Source of the DNA: Bacteroidaceae bacterium
GTDB taxonomy: Bacteria > Bacteroidota > Bacteroidia > Bacteroidales > Bacteroidaceae
Reading direction: 5' to 3'
DNA: 64,000 bases
Assembly: GCA_017621515.1 (NCBI GenBank)
Contig: JAGASY010000013.1
Coordinates: 19,982 to 83,981 of the forward strand
A program made the position numbers and the translations under genes. This document shows positions 44,880-54,505 of the stretch, piece by piece (within the stretch, counting starts at the first letter, position 1; the number at the start of each line of letters is the position of its first letter). The notes beneath the pieces are model-generated. The model was not told where the DNA came from. It did no database searches and saw only the letters and a list, made by a program, of their open reading frames with translations.

Positions 44880-44920
44880 AAAGGGCACAGAAGTCTGAAA
44901 CAAAACTTCCTGTGCCCTTT
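44880..44920 (+). terminator. Terminator of the cysS transcript
   Basis: AAAGGGCACAGAAGT against ACTTCCTGTGCCCTTT, a stem of about 15 bp with a single-base bulge and a short loop, right after the 59-codon gene. Confidence 0.75.
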
Positions 44921-44953
44921 GTGCATATATTTTGACAAAACAAAATATAATAT

Positions 44954-44989
44954 GCTTTTTATATTCACAAATTTGTGAATATAAAAAGC
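44954..44989. promoter_or_regulatory. 36-bp perfect palindrome, operator of higBA
   Basis: An uninterrupted 36-bp palindrome with 18-bp arms (GCTTTTTATATTCACAAA and its complement), centred at 44971/44972. It contains the -33 element of the higBA promoter (TTTG 44972-44975), so a protein bound here would block transcription. The HTH protein HigA encoded just downstream is the likely binder, giving autorepression. Confidence 0.8.
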
Positions 44990-45003
44990 TATTGCTACCT
45001 TTG
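44972..45003 (+). promoter_or_regulatory. Promoter of higBA
   Basis: TTTG (44972-44975), 20-bp spacer, TACCTTTG (44996-45003). The -7 box ends 16 bp before the toxin start codon at 45019, which supports that start over the longer upstream frame. Confidence 0.75.
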
Positions 45004-45018
45004 CATTATTACAAAAAT

Positions 45019-45336
45019 ATGATAGTCATCTTCGACAAAGAATATTTAAAGGAATTATACGAAAGTGGTAAGACCAAAGATAAAAAACATCGCTTTCAAC
45101 CAGAAATAGTCAAACGCTACAAACGTTGTATTGACTATCTCAAATGGGCTTCATCTAAGGAATCCCTTTTTCCGATCAATTCGTTACGATTCGAAGCATT
45201 AGCAGGAGACAAGGACGGCATGTTCTCAGTAAGAGTCAACAATAAGTACCGCATTGAGTTTACTTTGAAAGAGACAACAGAAGAGCCTATTCTAACTATT
45301 TGTAACATTATAGAACTTTCAAACCACTACGATTGA
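45019..45336 (+). CDS. higB: HigB/RelE-family toxin
   Basis: 105 residues from ATG 45019 (MIVIFDKEYLKELYESGK). The frame is open 29 codons upstream but that covers the promoter and palindrome. The core LRFEALAGDKDGMFSVRVNNKYRIEF is the family signature of HigB/RelE-type mRNA interferases, which cut mRNA at the ribosome. The toxin-first order and 1-bp gap to a HigA-type antitoxin identify a HigBA pair. Activity is inferred from the family. Confidence 0.9.
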   Translation: MIVIFDKEYLKELYESGKTKDKKHRFQPEIVKRYKRCIDYLKWASSKESLFPINSLRFEALAGDKDGMFSVRVNNKYRIEFTLKETTEEPILTICNIIELSNHYD

Positions 45337-45337
45337 T

Positions 45338-45682
45338 ATGACAACTCTCACCAATATAGATTCGACTATGATAGCCAACAATATCACTCCGTTTGAGCCC
45401 ACTCATCCCGGAGAACTAATCCGCGATGAATTGGAAGCACGAAATCTTTCACAAGCAAAATTGGCGAATCAAATCGGGGTTTCGCCCTCTCTCCTCAACG
45501 AAGTAATCAACGGGAAACGGGCTGTCAACACCGAGCTGGCTCTATTGTTAGAAGCCGCATTAGGTATTGAGGCTGAACTGTTTCTGAATTTACAAAGTGC
45601 ATATAATATGCAAGTAGCAAAATCGGATTCGACATTTATGAGCCGACTTGCCAATATCCGTAAAATAGCCGCCATTCTCTGA
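45338..45682 (+). CDS. higA: HigA-family antitoxin
   Basis: 114 residues. An XRE helix-turn-helix sits at about residues 20-75 (HPGELIRDELEARNLSQAKL, ANQIGVSPSLLNEVINGKRA), the classic HigA sequence. It should neutralise the HigB toxin and repress the operon through the 36-bp palindrome. It begins one base after the toxin stop codon. A strong hairpin terminator follows at 45735-45766. Confidence 0.93.
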   Translation: MTTLTNIDSTMIANNITPFEPTHPGELIRDELEARNLSQAKLANQIGVSPSLLNEVINGKRAVNTELALLLEAALGIEAELFLNLQSAYNMQVAKSDSTFMSRLANIRKIAAIL

Positions 45683-45734
45683 CAACATTACGTATTGATA
45701 TAACACTTCTTCTAAAGAAAAATTATTTGGCAAA

Positions 45735-45766
45735 TAGCGGCGAGATGTTTTCCCATCTCGCCGCTA
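45735..45766. terminator. Bidirectional terminator between higA and ispG
   Basis: Perfect 13-bp stem, TAGCGGCGAGATG with CATCTCGCCGCTA, 6-nt loop, between convergent genes. A/T-rich on both sides. Confidence 0.8.
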
Positions 45767-45811
45767 AAATAATATATCATCAAAGCACTGAAACAATATT
45801 TCAAAACCTCC

Positions 45812-47683
45812 CTATTTCTTCATATCCTCTTCAATAAACGCAAGCAGACGTTCCACCGCTTCTTCCGAAGGGATATTTTTCTCCACACAGACCTTGCCCT
45901 TGTAAAGGCTTACCTTTCCCACTCCGGCACCGACATATCCGTAGTCGGCATCAGCCATCTCGCCGGGACCGTTCACAATACATCCCATGATGCCAATCTT
46001 CAGTCCGCGCAAGTGCGCTGTGGCTTCCTTTATCCGTTTGATTGTCGCTTCGAGGTCATACAAGGTACGTCCGCATCCCGGACAAGAGATATATTCCGTC
46101 TTCGATGTGCGCAAACGTGCAGCCTGAAGTATGGAGAAAGCAGTGGCATCCACCGTGTCAGCCGGCAGTTCCGAAGAGTTATTGTGGAGATAAATGCCAT
46201 CCACCAGTCCGTCAATGCAGAGCGCGCCCATATCGACAGCCGACTTTATCTGCAAATCCTCCTTGTCCGCTTCGTTGTAATGCTGGAATATGACCACCGG
46301 ATTCTCTATGCCGTTTACCATAAGCTCATGAACCAATGCGCGGTGCTCTCCCAGACGGTTGGCATGGTTCGACTGGCTTATCACCACAACCTCCGGATGG
46401 ACTTTCAGACAAGCAATGACCTCATCTGTCAGTGTGGCATACGTGACAAAAAGGAATTTCAATGGCGCATGGCACATCGCCATGAGAGGGAGCATTCCCG
46501 CCGCATCACCGTAGCTGCTGAATGCCGGGCAGACTGTCTCGTCATTGCCATACTCTTCCCATTCTGTTGCATCTATAATATAAGTAGTACCTTCCACCCG
46601 CTGCTCCGGCATACGATTGCCGCAATAGAGATAATCAGGCTTGAACTGTTCTTGCACACACCTTTCACCAGCCTCCTGTGTGCAGAAATGACTGCCGATG
46701 ACCACAGGAACATTGCTGCCACCGATATTTCCGACAGCCCGGGTTACACGTCGCGAAGGACGAAGATAATCAAAATTCTCGGCTTGCACACCGGGAATGA
46801 ATGTATGTCCGGCACGCTGCACCACATAGTTCCGGAACTTCAATGCCACAGGAATCTCTGCCTCCGGAGCCTCACTGAGCGATACGCGAATCGTATCGCC
46901 TATGCCGTCGCACAACAATGCACCTATGCCGACAGCCGACTTTATTCTTCCGTCTTCGCCGTCTCCCGCCTCAGTCACACCGATATGGAGCGGAAATGAC
47001 ATGCCTTCCTTCTCCATCAAGTCAACCAAAAGGCGGACTGTGCGTACCATGATGACTGTATTGCTCGCCTTGATGGATATGACCACATCGGTAAAATCAT
47101 TCTTCACGCAGATACGCAGAAACTCCATGCACGATTCCGCCATGCCCTCGGGAGTGTCCCCATAACGCGACATGATGCGGTCGGAAAGTGAGCCGTGGTT
47201 CACCCCTATGCGTATAGCTGTATGATTCTTCCTGCATATCTCAAGGAACGGAACGAAACGCGCCTCAATCTTGGCGATCTCTTCCGCATACTCCTCATCC
47301 GTATAGTCAATGTGCTTGAACTTTCTGCCCGGGTCCACATAGTTGCCGGGATTGATGCGTACTTTCTCGGCATACAATGCCGCCACATCCGCCACAGCAG
47401 CATTGAAATGGACATCTGCCACCAACGGAACTGTATATCCGTCCTGACGCAGTCCGATATTGATGTTTTTCAGATTCTCCGCCTCGCGTATGCCTTGCGT
47501 CGTAAGACGCACATACTCGCCACCGGCATCGACAATGCGTTTTGCCTGTGCCACACTTCCCAACGTATCAGTGGTGGAAGTGTTGGTCATCGACTGAACT
47601 CTAATCGGATTGTCTCCGCCAAGAGGACATGCGCCGATGCAGACTTCAACCGTCTTGCGCCGACTATAATTGAAAATATTCAT
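45812..47683 (-). CDS. ispG: 4-hydroxy-3-methylbut-2-enyl diphosphate synthase
   Basis: 623 residues from ATG 47683 (MNIFNYSRRKTVEVCIG); an open stretch of 29 codons upstream does not match the family. It is the long form with an inserted central domain, as in Bacteroidetes, Chlamydia and plants, against about 370 residues in E. coli. Iron-sulfur ligands appear in SCPGCGRTLYDLE and GCIVNGPGEMADADYGYVGA. TIM-barrel start PIRVQSMTNTSTTDT. It catalyses the next-to-last step of the MEP isoprenoid route. Confidence 0.96.
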   Translation of the reverse strand: MNIFNYSRRKTVEVCIGACPLGGDNPIRVQSMTNTSTTDTLGSVAQAKRIVDAGGEYVRLTTQGIREAENLKNINIGLRQDGYTVPLVADVHFNAAVADVAALYAEKVRINPGNYVDPGRKFKHIDYTDEEYAEEIAKIEARFVPFLEICRKNHTAIRIGVNHGSLSDRIMSRYGDTPEGMAESCMEFLRICVKNDFTDVVISIKASNTVIMVRTVRLLVDLMEKEGMSFPLHIGVTEAGDGEDGRIKSAVGIGALLCDGIGDTIRVSLSEAPEAEIPVALKFRNYVVQRAGHTFIPGVQAENFDYLRPSRRVTRAVGNIGGSNVPVVIGSHFCTQEAGERCVQEQFKPDYLYCGNRMPEQRVEGTTYIIDATEWEEYGNDETVCPAFSSYGDAAGMLPLMAMCHAPLKFLFVTYATLTDEVIACLKVHPEVVVISQSNHANRLGEHRALVHELMVNGIENPVVIFQHYNEADKEDLQIKSAVDMGALCIDGLVDGIYLHNNSSELPADTVDATAFSILQAARLRTSKTEYISCPGCGRTLYDLEATIKRIKEATAHLRGLKIGIMGCIVNGPGEMADADYGYVGAGVGKVSLYKGKVCVEKNIPSEEAVERLLAFIEEDMKK

Positions 47684-47813
47684 ATTTCTATGTGTTTGGT
47701 ATATGAAAATCGTAAAATTCACAATAAAAAAGTTGCCGCCCAAACGGCAGCAAACAGACGAAATCGCCACGAACTGCGGCTGACAGAAAATTCACAAAAA
47801 TATTGTAAAGAAA

Positions 47814-47909
47814 AAAAGTGCAGAATGGTGTAAAGTAAATTATTTCTAAGGGGGAATTCGGCAGAACGCTTCCTGCCGCGAAATACATTTATATATCTGC
47901 ACTTTTTTA
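47814..47909. repeat. Long-range inverted repeat between purE and ispG
   Basis: AAAAAAGTGCAGA (47814-47826) pairs with TCTGCACTTTTTT (47897-47909). The 70-bp loop contains a smaller hairpin, CGGCAG/CTGCCG. On the minus strand a T-run follows the stem, so it may end the purE transcript. Confidence 0.5.
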
Positions 47910-47921
47910 TTCAGAACGGTC

Positions 47922-48431
47922 TCAGTTGACCTTAAACCTATATTTCACTTCAGCCAACTCAGCGTTAGCCTTCTCTATTTTCTTCTTCAGATTCTCTTTG
48001 TATGCAGCAAACTTAGCGGCAAGCGGTTCATCGGCAAGCGCAAGCATCTGCACGGCGAGTATGGCTGCATTGAGCGCACCATTGACTGCCACTGTCGCCA
48101 CCGGTATTCCGGGAGGCATCTGCAACATCGACATCACAGCATCCATACCATCGAACACCGGTCCTTTGACAGGAACTCCAATCACAGGAAGAGTTGTACT
48201 CGCAGCTATGACACCCGGCAATGCCGCAGCCATGCCAGCACCGGCTATTATCACTTTAATTCCACGTTCCTCAGCCCCTTTTGCAAACATTTCCACAGCA
48301 TCCGGTGTACGATGCGCAGAAAGAGCGTTGATTTCAAATGGAATCTCCATCTCATCAAAAAATTTCGCAGCTTTCTCCATAACCGGAAGATCACTCGTGC
48401 TGCCCATAATGATGCTTACTACTGCTTTCAT
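47922..48431 (-). CDS. purE: N5-carboxyaminoimidazole ribonucleotide mutase
   Basis: 169 residues from ATG 48431 (MKAVVSIIMGSTSDLPVM). The motif SIIMGSTSDLPVM and the later ALSAHRTPD and GAGMAAALPGVIAASTTLPV are the class I PurE signatures (substrate-binding Ser/Asp and AHR loop). It moves the carboxyl group of N5-CAIR to give CAIR in purine synthesis. No purK is in the window. The GTG four codons upstream is a weaker start. Confidence 0.96.
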   Translation of the reverse strand: MKAVVSIIMGSTSDLPVMEKAAKFFDEMEIPFEINALSAHRTPDAVEMFAKGAEERGIKVIIAGAGMAAALPGVIAASTTLPVIGVPVKGPVFDGMDAVMSMLQMPPGIPVATVAVNGALNAAILAVQMLALADEPLAAKFAAYKENLKKKIEKANAELAEVKYRFKVN

Positions 48432-48466
48432 ATCTAATGTCACACTGTTTCTTTTTACTGATGTGG

Positions 48467-48474
48467 CAAAGGTA
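48467..48474 (-). promoter_or_regulatory. -7 box of purE
   Basis: TACCTTTG on the minus strand, 36 bp before the purE start. A weak ATTG lies 22 bp further upstream. Confidence 0.5.
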
Positions 48475-48612
48475 ATAAATATTCTTTTCTTTCCACCAAT
48501 TTTTCAATCTAAAAATATAACATGCAAATGAAACATTTCGTTTATTTTCTTTAGCAAAGCGTTTGGCAGGCTCCTGCCAGTTTCAAACAGATGTCTTCAA
48601 AGTTTTAAGTGG

Positions 48613-48635
48613 GTGTATTCGACAGACTCCTTATG
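48613..48635 (+). repeat. GTATTCGACAGACTCCTTATG motif beside copy C
   Basis: Near-consensus copy of the motif that borders the long elements, preceded by AAGTGGG, with a partial second copy (GTATTCACAAAG) near 48660. It lies at the same end of element C as in copies A and D. Confidence 0.6.
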
Positions 48636-48679
48636 CAGTTTAAGTGGGGATGGTGGTTGTATTCACAAAGATGACCATA

Positions 48680-49498
48680 AAACATACAAAAACAGCACTT
48701 TTTAAAATGACAAAATGATATTTTCACCCAAAATGAAAATTTAACATTTGGAGCGATTTTTTGTCGATGGTGAAGAGACGAAATTTTTAATTAAAGATAA
48801 CTAATTGATAATCAATACGATATAAAAATTCTCAAAATACTCATAAAAATGCATCGGACGCAATTTTTCGACAATTTTGTGTATTCTGATAATCTGTTGA
48901 TTATTAATGTTTTGCGACTCAACTTGGCATTTTCATACTCAAATGCCACCAAAAAAACACTCACTTTTAAGTTTCTGTTCTGACACCTTTCAAACACAAC
49001 AAGTTATACACTTCTTAACATTTCAACCGAAGCAAACAGCCTTTTTCTCCGCTTCCCAGCGTTTTTTTATTTTCAGTGCGCTGTCGTCAAATTTTCAGCG
49101 CACAGTGCAGAAAATTGTAGCGCACTGGAAATAAAATTTCAGTGCGCCGTGAAGAAAAAAACTGTGCGCTGGAAATTTGAAAACTTAGTAGTTTTTTTCC
49201 AAGAACTCTTCGCCGGAGATAAATAAATGTAAAAGAACCGCTCCAAAATGAAACACTATTTCACAATTCGCAGAGGCTTCACGAAATGCACGTAGAAGCC
49301 CCGATCTCCGAGAAAAGTTCGGTGTGCTTCATTTTGACGCGTGCCAGAGGGCTTGGGATTTTAACATTTGACAAAATCAGAAAGATAGTATTTACGCACA
49401 AATTAGTAAAATATGATTCCATTCATCTGAACATGCTGTCATTTTGTCAAAATCAAACATACCTCTAAAAAATGAATTCAAAAAATTTTTTATGGAGC
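48680..49498 (-). repeat. Long intergenic repeat element, copy C, with 22-bp array
   Basis: Third copy, in the opposite orientation to A, B and D. On the minus strand it starts GCTCCATAAAAAATTTTTTG near 49498 and contains CCCTCTGGCACGCGTCAAAA, GTGAAATAGTGTTTCAT, CTCCGGCGAAGAGTT, GAAATGTTAAGAAGTGTATA and AAATGTTAAATTTTCATTTT in the same order. Array units start (plus coordinates) at 49052, 49074, 49096, 49118, 49140, 49162 and 49184, all 22 bp apart: CTTCCCAGCG, CAGTGCGCTG, CAGCGCACAG, TAGCGCACTG, CAGTGCGCCG, CTGTGCGCTG, CTTAGTAGTT. It lies between the divergent purE and CotH-like genes. The remainder of 48432-49719 shows only the purE promoter and a small palindrome (TGGCAGG/CCTGCCA, 48564-48579). 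Confidence 0.85.
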
Positions 49499-49719
49499 TT
49501 AAAAAGCTAATAAAAAAAACATTTGTCATCGCCTTGTGAAATATATTCGGTAACGACGGAGAAATCCACGAATACACTTTGCAAACGCAATAAAAACAGA
49601 TAGTCAAAATCATTTATTCTATATGCAGCAAACATATCTCAATTATTTTATCTATCTTTATCATGACAATCAGTTTTTTTCATAAGAACAAGCCAAAAAC
49701 AACCCTATCACCACACTAC

Positions 49720-51189
49720 ATGAGACTTTCTTTACTGGGATACATATTATTCTTTTTCACCCCAACAGGCTATGCACAACAAAGTGAATATGAACTTCTC
49801 AAGCAGGAGCTCAATGAAAACTCCTTACCTCTAATTAATATAGTAGTTACCAATACAGCCGACATAAACAAAGACACTTATACGGACGGAGAGATTGAAA
49901 TATCGGACTACAAGAAACGGACAGACGGAGCAACAGAAACACTCCGCTACCGTTGCCAATACAAATACAGAGGTGCTTCGTCCAGCATATATGCAAAGAA
50001 GTCATTTGCCATCAAGCTGAAAGACAAGGCAAACAATAATCTTGACGCAAACATCCTCGGAATGAGAGCCGACGACAACTGGATACTCGATGCAATGGCC
50101 ATTGACCGAATCAGAATGAGAAACCGTATCTGCTTCGATTGCTGGAACGCAATAAATTCAACCCCATACACGACCAACTACGGCAATCGCAACGGAACGG
50201 AAGGAGTATTTGTAGAAGTGTTCGTCAATGGAGAATATCATGGACTTTACTGCATGACAGACAAAATAAACCGCAAACTGCTCGGACTAAAGAAAGCGGC
50301 AACAGACGGGGAAGGAACAATCAGTGTGCGCGGAATACTTTATAAAGGTATAAACTGGGGAAGCGGAAGCAACCTTCTAAGCTATGACAACGCAGACATG
50401 TCCGGAGAGACATGGAACGCATGGGAGCTGCAATATCCGGACGATTATCCGTCAATCGCAACATGGCAGCCATTGACACATCTTATAGACTTCTGCTCAT
50501 ACAAGACCCCCTTGTCTTATTTTCGCCAAGAATACAGGAATTGGTTTTACACAGACAATCTTTTAGACTATATCATTTTCACGCTGGCATTAAATGTGGG
50601 TGACAACTTATATAAAAATACATTTCTGTCAGTTGTCGATATCACACAAGCACACCGTTATCTGCTCACCCCATGGGATATGGACATGTCTTTGGGAGGA
50701 TATTACAATGGAGAATATTACGATGTGCTGCCAGACATTGACAGATACAATTATGCCGCACCGTTCAGCAGACTTTACATACAGGACATAGATTGCTTTC
50801 GAGAGCAGATGAGCAAGCATTGGGAGCAACTATCCATGAATCAACTTTCCATTAACAAAATAGAAGAACGGCTGGACAGATATGCACAAATGTTCCAAAT
50901 GTCCGGTGCATGGGAACGAGAATACAAACGCTGGAATGATAATCCGGTACCGTTGAAAGAGAATGTGGCAGAGGAATTAGATTATGTCAAAGACTGGTAT
51001 CGGCGCAACTACAATGCTTTATGCGTTCAATTCAACACCATAAACACCATAATCCCCATAAAAGAAGACCACAAAGTAAACACCATATACACGCTGGACG
51101 GACGCAGAATCGACACAGACATACGGAATCTCCCCAAAGGGATTTATATCATCAACGGAAAGAAAACCACCATTCTGAAAGGCAGATGA
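49720..51189 (+). CDS. CotH-kinase-family secreted protein with short T9SS-like tail
   Basis: 489 residues from ATG 49720, which gives a clean signal peptide (MRLSLLGYILFFFTPTGYAQ). An upstream ATG at 49663 would add 19 polar residues. CotH-family marks are YKYRGASSSIYAKKSFAIKL, the acidic metal-site motif in LLTPWDMDMSLG and the helical EEWN-like C-terminal region. CotH proteins are atypical protein kinases in spores and eukaryote-like contexts; in Bacteroidetes the role is unknown. The C-terminus TIYTLDGRRI…LPKGIYIINGKK resembles the Por secretion tail, so it may be a T9SS client. Confidence 0.85.
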   Translation: MRLSLLGYILFFFTPTGYAQQSEYELLKQELNENSLPLINIVVTNTADINKDTYTDGEIEISDYKKRTDGATETLRYRCQYKYRGASSSIYAKKSFAIKLKDKANNNLDANILGMRADDNWILDAMAIDRIRMRNRICFDCWNAINSTPYTTNYGNRNGTEGVFVEVFVNGEYHGLYCMTDKINRKLLGLKKAATDGEGTISVRGILYKGINWGSGSNLLSYDNADMSGETWNAWELQYPDDYPSIATWQPLTHLIDFCSYKTPLSYFRQEYRNWFYTDNLLDYIIFTLALNVGDNLYKNTFLSVVDITQAHRYLLTPWDMDMSLGGYYNGEYYDVLPDIDRYNYAAPFSRLYIQDIDCFREQMSKHWEQLSMNQLSINKIEERLDRYAQMFQMSGAWEREYKRWNDNPVPLKENVAEELDYVKDWYRRNYNALCVQFNTINTIIPIKEDHKVNTIYTLDGRRIDTDIRNLPKGIYIINGKKTTILKGR

Positions 51190-51326
51190 AAGACTGTCTA
51201 TATCCTAAAGGACGAACAGCCTTATAGGCTATCAAAGATGTTTCAACTCTAATTACAATAAATACATTTAAACAGTTTCTTGTACTTTTTGTATCCATGC
51301 AACAAGCAAATATCAATTATTATCCG

Positions 51327-51547
51327 TAACTTTGCAGCGCAAAAGCAAAAAAGCTTCAGCAAACAGATAAATGTGGACAGATTTGGGCAGCTTGCAACCA
51401 CAGAAAAAAATGCTAAAACGACAACTTCACGGAACAGATGAATCCGGAACGATTCAAATGCCAAAAGGGTTGTCTGCATTTGTTACCCAATTTCTTCCCA
51501 CACTGATTTTAATTATTAACTATTTACATTAAAATTCAAAATTAAGT
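51327..51547 (+). promoter_or_regulatory. metK promoter box and long 5' untranslated region
   Basis: TAACTTTG at 51327-51334 fits the -7 box; no good -33 is seen. The predicted leader of about 210 nt contains two hairpins: GAATC/GATTC near 51430, and CAAATGC/GCATTTG ending near 51482. There is a loose likeness to the SAM-I core (GCAACC, then TGCTAAAA, then GGAACAGATGA), but the stems needed are missing, so I do not call a riboswitch. Nothing else is seen in 51190-51547. Confidence 0.35.
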
Positions 51548-52834
51548 ATGGGTTATCTATTTACATCGGAATCAGTTAGTGAAGGTCATCCGGACAAGGT
51601 GGCTGACCAGATTAGTGATGCTGTGCTTGATGAACTGCTGGCTTACGACAGTGCATCAAAGGTGGCATGTGAAACGCTTGTGACTACAGGACAAGTTGTC
51701 GTAGCCGGTGAAGTAAAATCAAAAGCATACGTTGACTTGCAGGATGTGGTGAGACGTACAATCACAAGAATAGGCTACACCAATGCCGAACTGAAGTTTG
51801 AGGCGGAAAGCTGCGGTGTGCTGTCTGCCATACACGAACAGAGTGCAGACATAAACCGAGGTGTCGAACGAGAGAACCCAATGGACCAGGGCGCCGGCGA
51901 CCAAGGAATGATGTTCGGTTATGCCACAAACGAAACAGAAAACTACATGCCTCTGTCACTTGACCTGAGCCATAAGATTCTGTGCACCTTGGCAGACATA
52001 CGCAAAGAAGGAAAAGTCATGACTTATCTGCGCCCCGACGCAAAAAGTCAGGTCACAATAGAATATGGAGACGACGGATGTCCTGTCCGCATAGACACAA
52101 TCGTGGTTTCGACTCAGCACGACGAGTTCGTCAAGCCTTCCGCTACGCTCAACCAACAGAAGGCGGACGAACAGATGCTTGGACAAATCAAGCAGGATGT
52201 CATCAACATACTGATGCCGAGAGTCATCAAGGAGATAAAGAACGAAGCTGTAAAGAAGCTTTTCAACTCCGGCATTAAATATCACGTGAACCCTACGGGC
52301 AAGTTCGTCATAGGAGGACCACACGGCGACACAGGACTGACCGGACGCAAAATCATCGTCGATACATACGGAGGCAAAGGTGCACACGGAGGCGGTGCTT
52401 TCTCTGGGAAAGACCCGAGCAAGGTTGACAGATCGGCTGCATACGCAGCGCGCCATATCGCCAAGAACATGGTAGCAGCAGGTGTGGCAGACGAAATGCT
52501 TGTGCAGGTAAGCTATGCCATCGGTGTGGCACGTCCTATCAACATCTATGTCAACACCTACGGACGTTCCAACGTGAAAATGTCGGACGGAGAAATCGCC
52601 AAGAAGATTGAAGAACTGTTCGACATGCGCCCTAAGGCGATAGAGGAACGTCTGAAGCTGCGCAACCCTATATACGAAGAGACTGCCGCCTACGGTCACA
52701 TGGGACGCAAACCGGAGACTGTCACCAAGCGTTTTACCAACAGATATGAAGGCTACAAGGAAATGGAAGTGGAGCTTTTCACATGGGAGAAGCTTGATTA
52801 CGTGGAAAAGATAAAGAAAGCCTTCAACATTTAA
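51548..52834 (+). CDS. metK: S-adenosylmethionine synthetase
   Basis: 428 residues. The N-terminal signature is [32 protein letters not shown] marks the ATP/methionine site, and [20 protein letters not shown] is the second conserved loop with the metal- and phosphate-binding residues. It is longer than the E. coli enzyme (384) because of inserts in the middle, as is usual for Bacteroidetes. It makes SAM from methionine and ATP. A terminator follows. Confidence 0.97.
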   Translation: MGYLFTSESVSEGHPDKVADQISDAVLDELLAYDSASKVACETLVTTGQVVVAGEVKSKAYVDLQDVVRRTITRIGYTNAELKFEAESCGVLSAIHEQSADINRGVERENPMDQGAGDQGMMFGYATNETENYMPLSLDLSHKILCTLADIRKEGKVMTYLRPDAKSQVTIEYGDDGCPVRIDTIVVSTQHDEFVKPSATLNQQKADEQMLGQIKQDVINILMPRVIKEIKNEAVKKLFNSGIKYHVNPTGKFVIGGPHGDTGLTGRKIIVDTYGGKGAHGGGAFSGKDPSKVDRSAAYAARHIAKNMVAAGVADEMLVQVSYAIGVARPINIYVNTYGRSNVKMSDGEIAKKIEELFDMRPKAIEERLKLRNPIYEETAAYGHMGRKPETVTKRFTNRYEGYKEMEVELFTWEKLDYVEKIKKAFNI

Positions 52835-52845
52835 GTCATTGAAAG

Positions 52846-52911
52846 TGTGATTCTTCAGTTATTGGCAGAAATGCTTCCGGCATGAATGCAGAACTGAAGA
52901 ATCACATTTTT
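52846..52911 (+). terminator. Terminator of metK
   Basis: 15-bp perfect stem (TGTGATTCTTCAGTT at 52846-52860 with AACTGAAGAATCACA at 52892-52906), followed by TTTTT. Confidence 0.85.
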
Positions 52912-52931
52912 CGACAGACAAAACGGTCACA

Positions 52932-53486
52932 ATGAAAACAATCTGTGTTTACTGTGCATCAAGCACAGAAATAGACAAAGTATATTTCGATGCAGCCGCA
53001 AGACTCGGACAACTCATTGGCGAGAAGAACATAAGACTTGTCAACGGTGCAGGAGCCACGGGGCTTATGCGTGTATGCACAGATGCCGCCATGAAAGCAG
53101 GAGGAAGGACAACAGGGGTGATTCCGCAGTTCATGGTGGAAAGAGGCTGGCAGTATGACGACATGTCGGAACTTATCGTCACCAAAGATATGCATGAGCG
53201 CAAACAGACAATGGCAAACCTGTCGGATGCCAGTATTGCCCTGCCCGGTGGTTGCGGAACACTGGAAGAACTTTTAGAAATCATTACGTGGAAACAAATA
53301 GGACTGTATTCTAACCCCATAATCATCCTGAACACGGCGGGATACTACGACCAGCTTATCGGAATGCTTGAGACCGCTGTCGATAAAAAGTTCATGAAAC
53401 AAGAGCATCTGAATTTATGGAATGTCGCAGACACTCCGGACAAAGCCATAGAGATTGCACTGGAGGCATGGGACAGACGTTCCTGA
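52932..53486 (+). CDS. LOG-family protein (nucleoside 5'-monophosphate phosphoribohydrolase)
   Basis: 184 residues, Rossmann-like. It starts MKTICVYCASSTEIDKVYFD and holds the LOG signature PGGCGTLEELLEIITWKQIG (PGGxGTxxE), plus VNGAGATGLMRVCTDAAM. These proteins release the base from nucleoside monophosphates, including cytokinin-type ones; in bacteria the usual role is probably nucleotide salvage. It sits between the metK terminator and the DUF4271 gene and may be its own transcript. Confidence 0.92.
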   Translation: MKTICVYCASSTEIDKVYFDAAARLGQLIGEKNIRLVNGAGATGLMRVCTDAAMKAGGRTTGVIPQFMVERGWQYDDMSELIVTKDMHERKQTMANLSDASIALPGGCGTLEELLEIITWKQIGLYSNPIIILNTAGYYDQLIGMLETAVDKKFMKQEHLNLWNVADTPDKAIEIALEAWDRRS

Positions 53487-53541
53487 ATACAGTACTGAAA
53501 GAAAGTCAAAAGAACTGTCACGAAGAATTTGAGAAATATCA

Positions 53542-54498
53542 ATGAAACCACAAGACACGACAGAATATATTTCACCAGCCCTGCACCATACGGAGAGTCC
53601 ATCAATGTCTCAAACGGAGACACAAGACTCCACCTGCATACAACAGGAAGACAGCGTATGCCCTCTTATCGGGCAGAAGACCTCCACACACACAGAATAT
53701 ATACCTACAAACTACGATTCGATAATGCAACATAGAGAATTGAGCAATATCGACACATCGAACATATATATATCGGGGAGGGAAATGCCAGACAGGGATG
53801 TGGCAAATATTCCGCAGAGATATTCATTCGGAAATGACAACTATATAGCCGCCTCCATGCTTGTGATGTTCGCACTAATTGCGGTCATCATTTACAGTAG
53901 CGGAACATTTCTGGCATACCGCATCAAGGACTTATTCACCAACAAGCGCAAATACACGGACGAGAACACAAGAGCCAGCACAAGCGAAGCGCGCAACACA
54001 CTCATACTCTCAAGTATCAGCAGCCTGTCTGTATGCCTTATCCTGTTCAGCAAAACTTTCTGCCAAGAATGGCAAGACATAGACCAGACCTCTGTATATA
54101 CAATATTGTCAATCGGCTTTCTTGTCCTCATGGCATTCATCTTCATAAAGGCATTGGTTTACATTTTCGTCAACTGGATATTCTTTCACAGCGCACAAGG
54201 GCACAAATGGATATCGTCTTATTTTCTCATTACATCAGTATCGGCATTCATTCTGTTTCCCCTCGCCTTGATTGAAATCTATTCGGAATACAAACTTCCA
54301 CAAACAGGATTCAGCCTTCTTTTAGTGTTCATTCTGTATGAACTATTGCTGTTTTACAAGCTATGCGCCAACTTTAGAACAAAAAAACATGGCATTCCGT
54401 TGATTTTTTTGTACTTTTGCAGCGTCGAAATAATGCCCACGTTTGTCCTTTGGCATATTTTTAACGGGGTTAACGAAAGTTTTATCGTAAAAATTTAG
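53542..54498 (+). CDS. DUF4271 membrane protein
   Basis: 318 residues. A long polar N-terminus (about 1-90, Thr/Ser/Gln-rich) is followed by about six transmembrane segments beginning IAASMLVMFALIAVIIYSSG. Later parts include FVNWIFFHSAQGHKWISSYF and the C-terminal GIPLIFLYFCSVEIMPTFVL, typical of DUF4271. In Bacteroidetes this gene regularly precedes a uroporphyrinogen-III synthase gene, as here with an 8-bp gap. Function unknown. A TACTTTTG box inside its 3' end (54412-54419) may give the next gene its own promoter. Confidence 0.88.
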   Translation: MKPQDTTEYISPALHHTESPSMSQTETQDSTCIQQEDSVCPLIGQKTSTHTEYIPTNYDSIMQHRELSNIDTSNIYISGREMPDRDVANIPQRYSFGNDNYIAASMLVMFALIAVIIYSSGTFLAYRIKDLFTNKRKYTDENTRASTSEARNTLILSSISSLSVCLILFSKTFCQEWQDIDQTSVYTILSIGFLVLMAFIFIKALVYIFVNWIFFHSAQGHKWISSYFLITSVSAFILFPLALIEIYSEYKLPQTGFSLLLVFILYELLLFYKLCANFRTKKHGIPLIFLYFCSVEIMPTFVLWHIFNGVNESFIVKI

Positions 54499-54505
54499 AA
54501 CATTA

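Noticed and set aside
44932..45018. N-terminal extension of HigB
   Set aside because: The stretch is the palindromic operator and promoter; the family start is at 45019.
51334..51470. SAM-I riboswitch upstream of metK
   Set aside because: Core bases are only partly matched and the P3 and P1 stems cannot be drawn; kept only as a low-interest finding.
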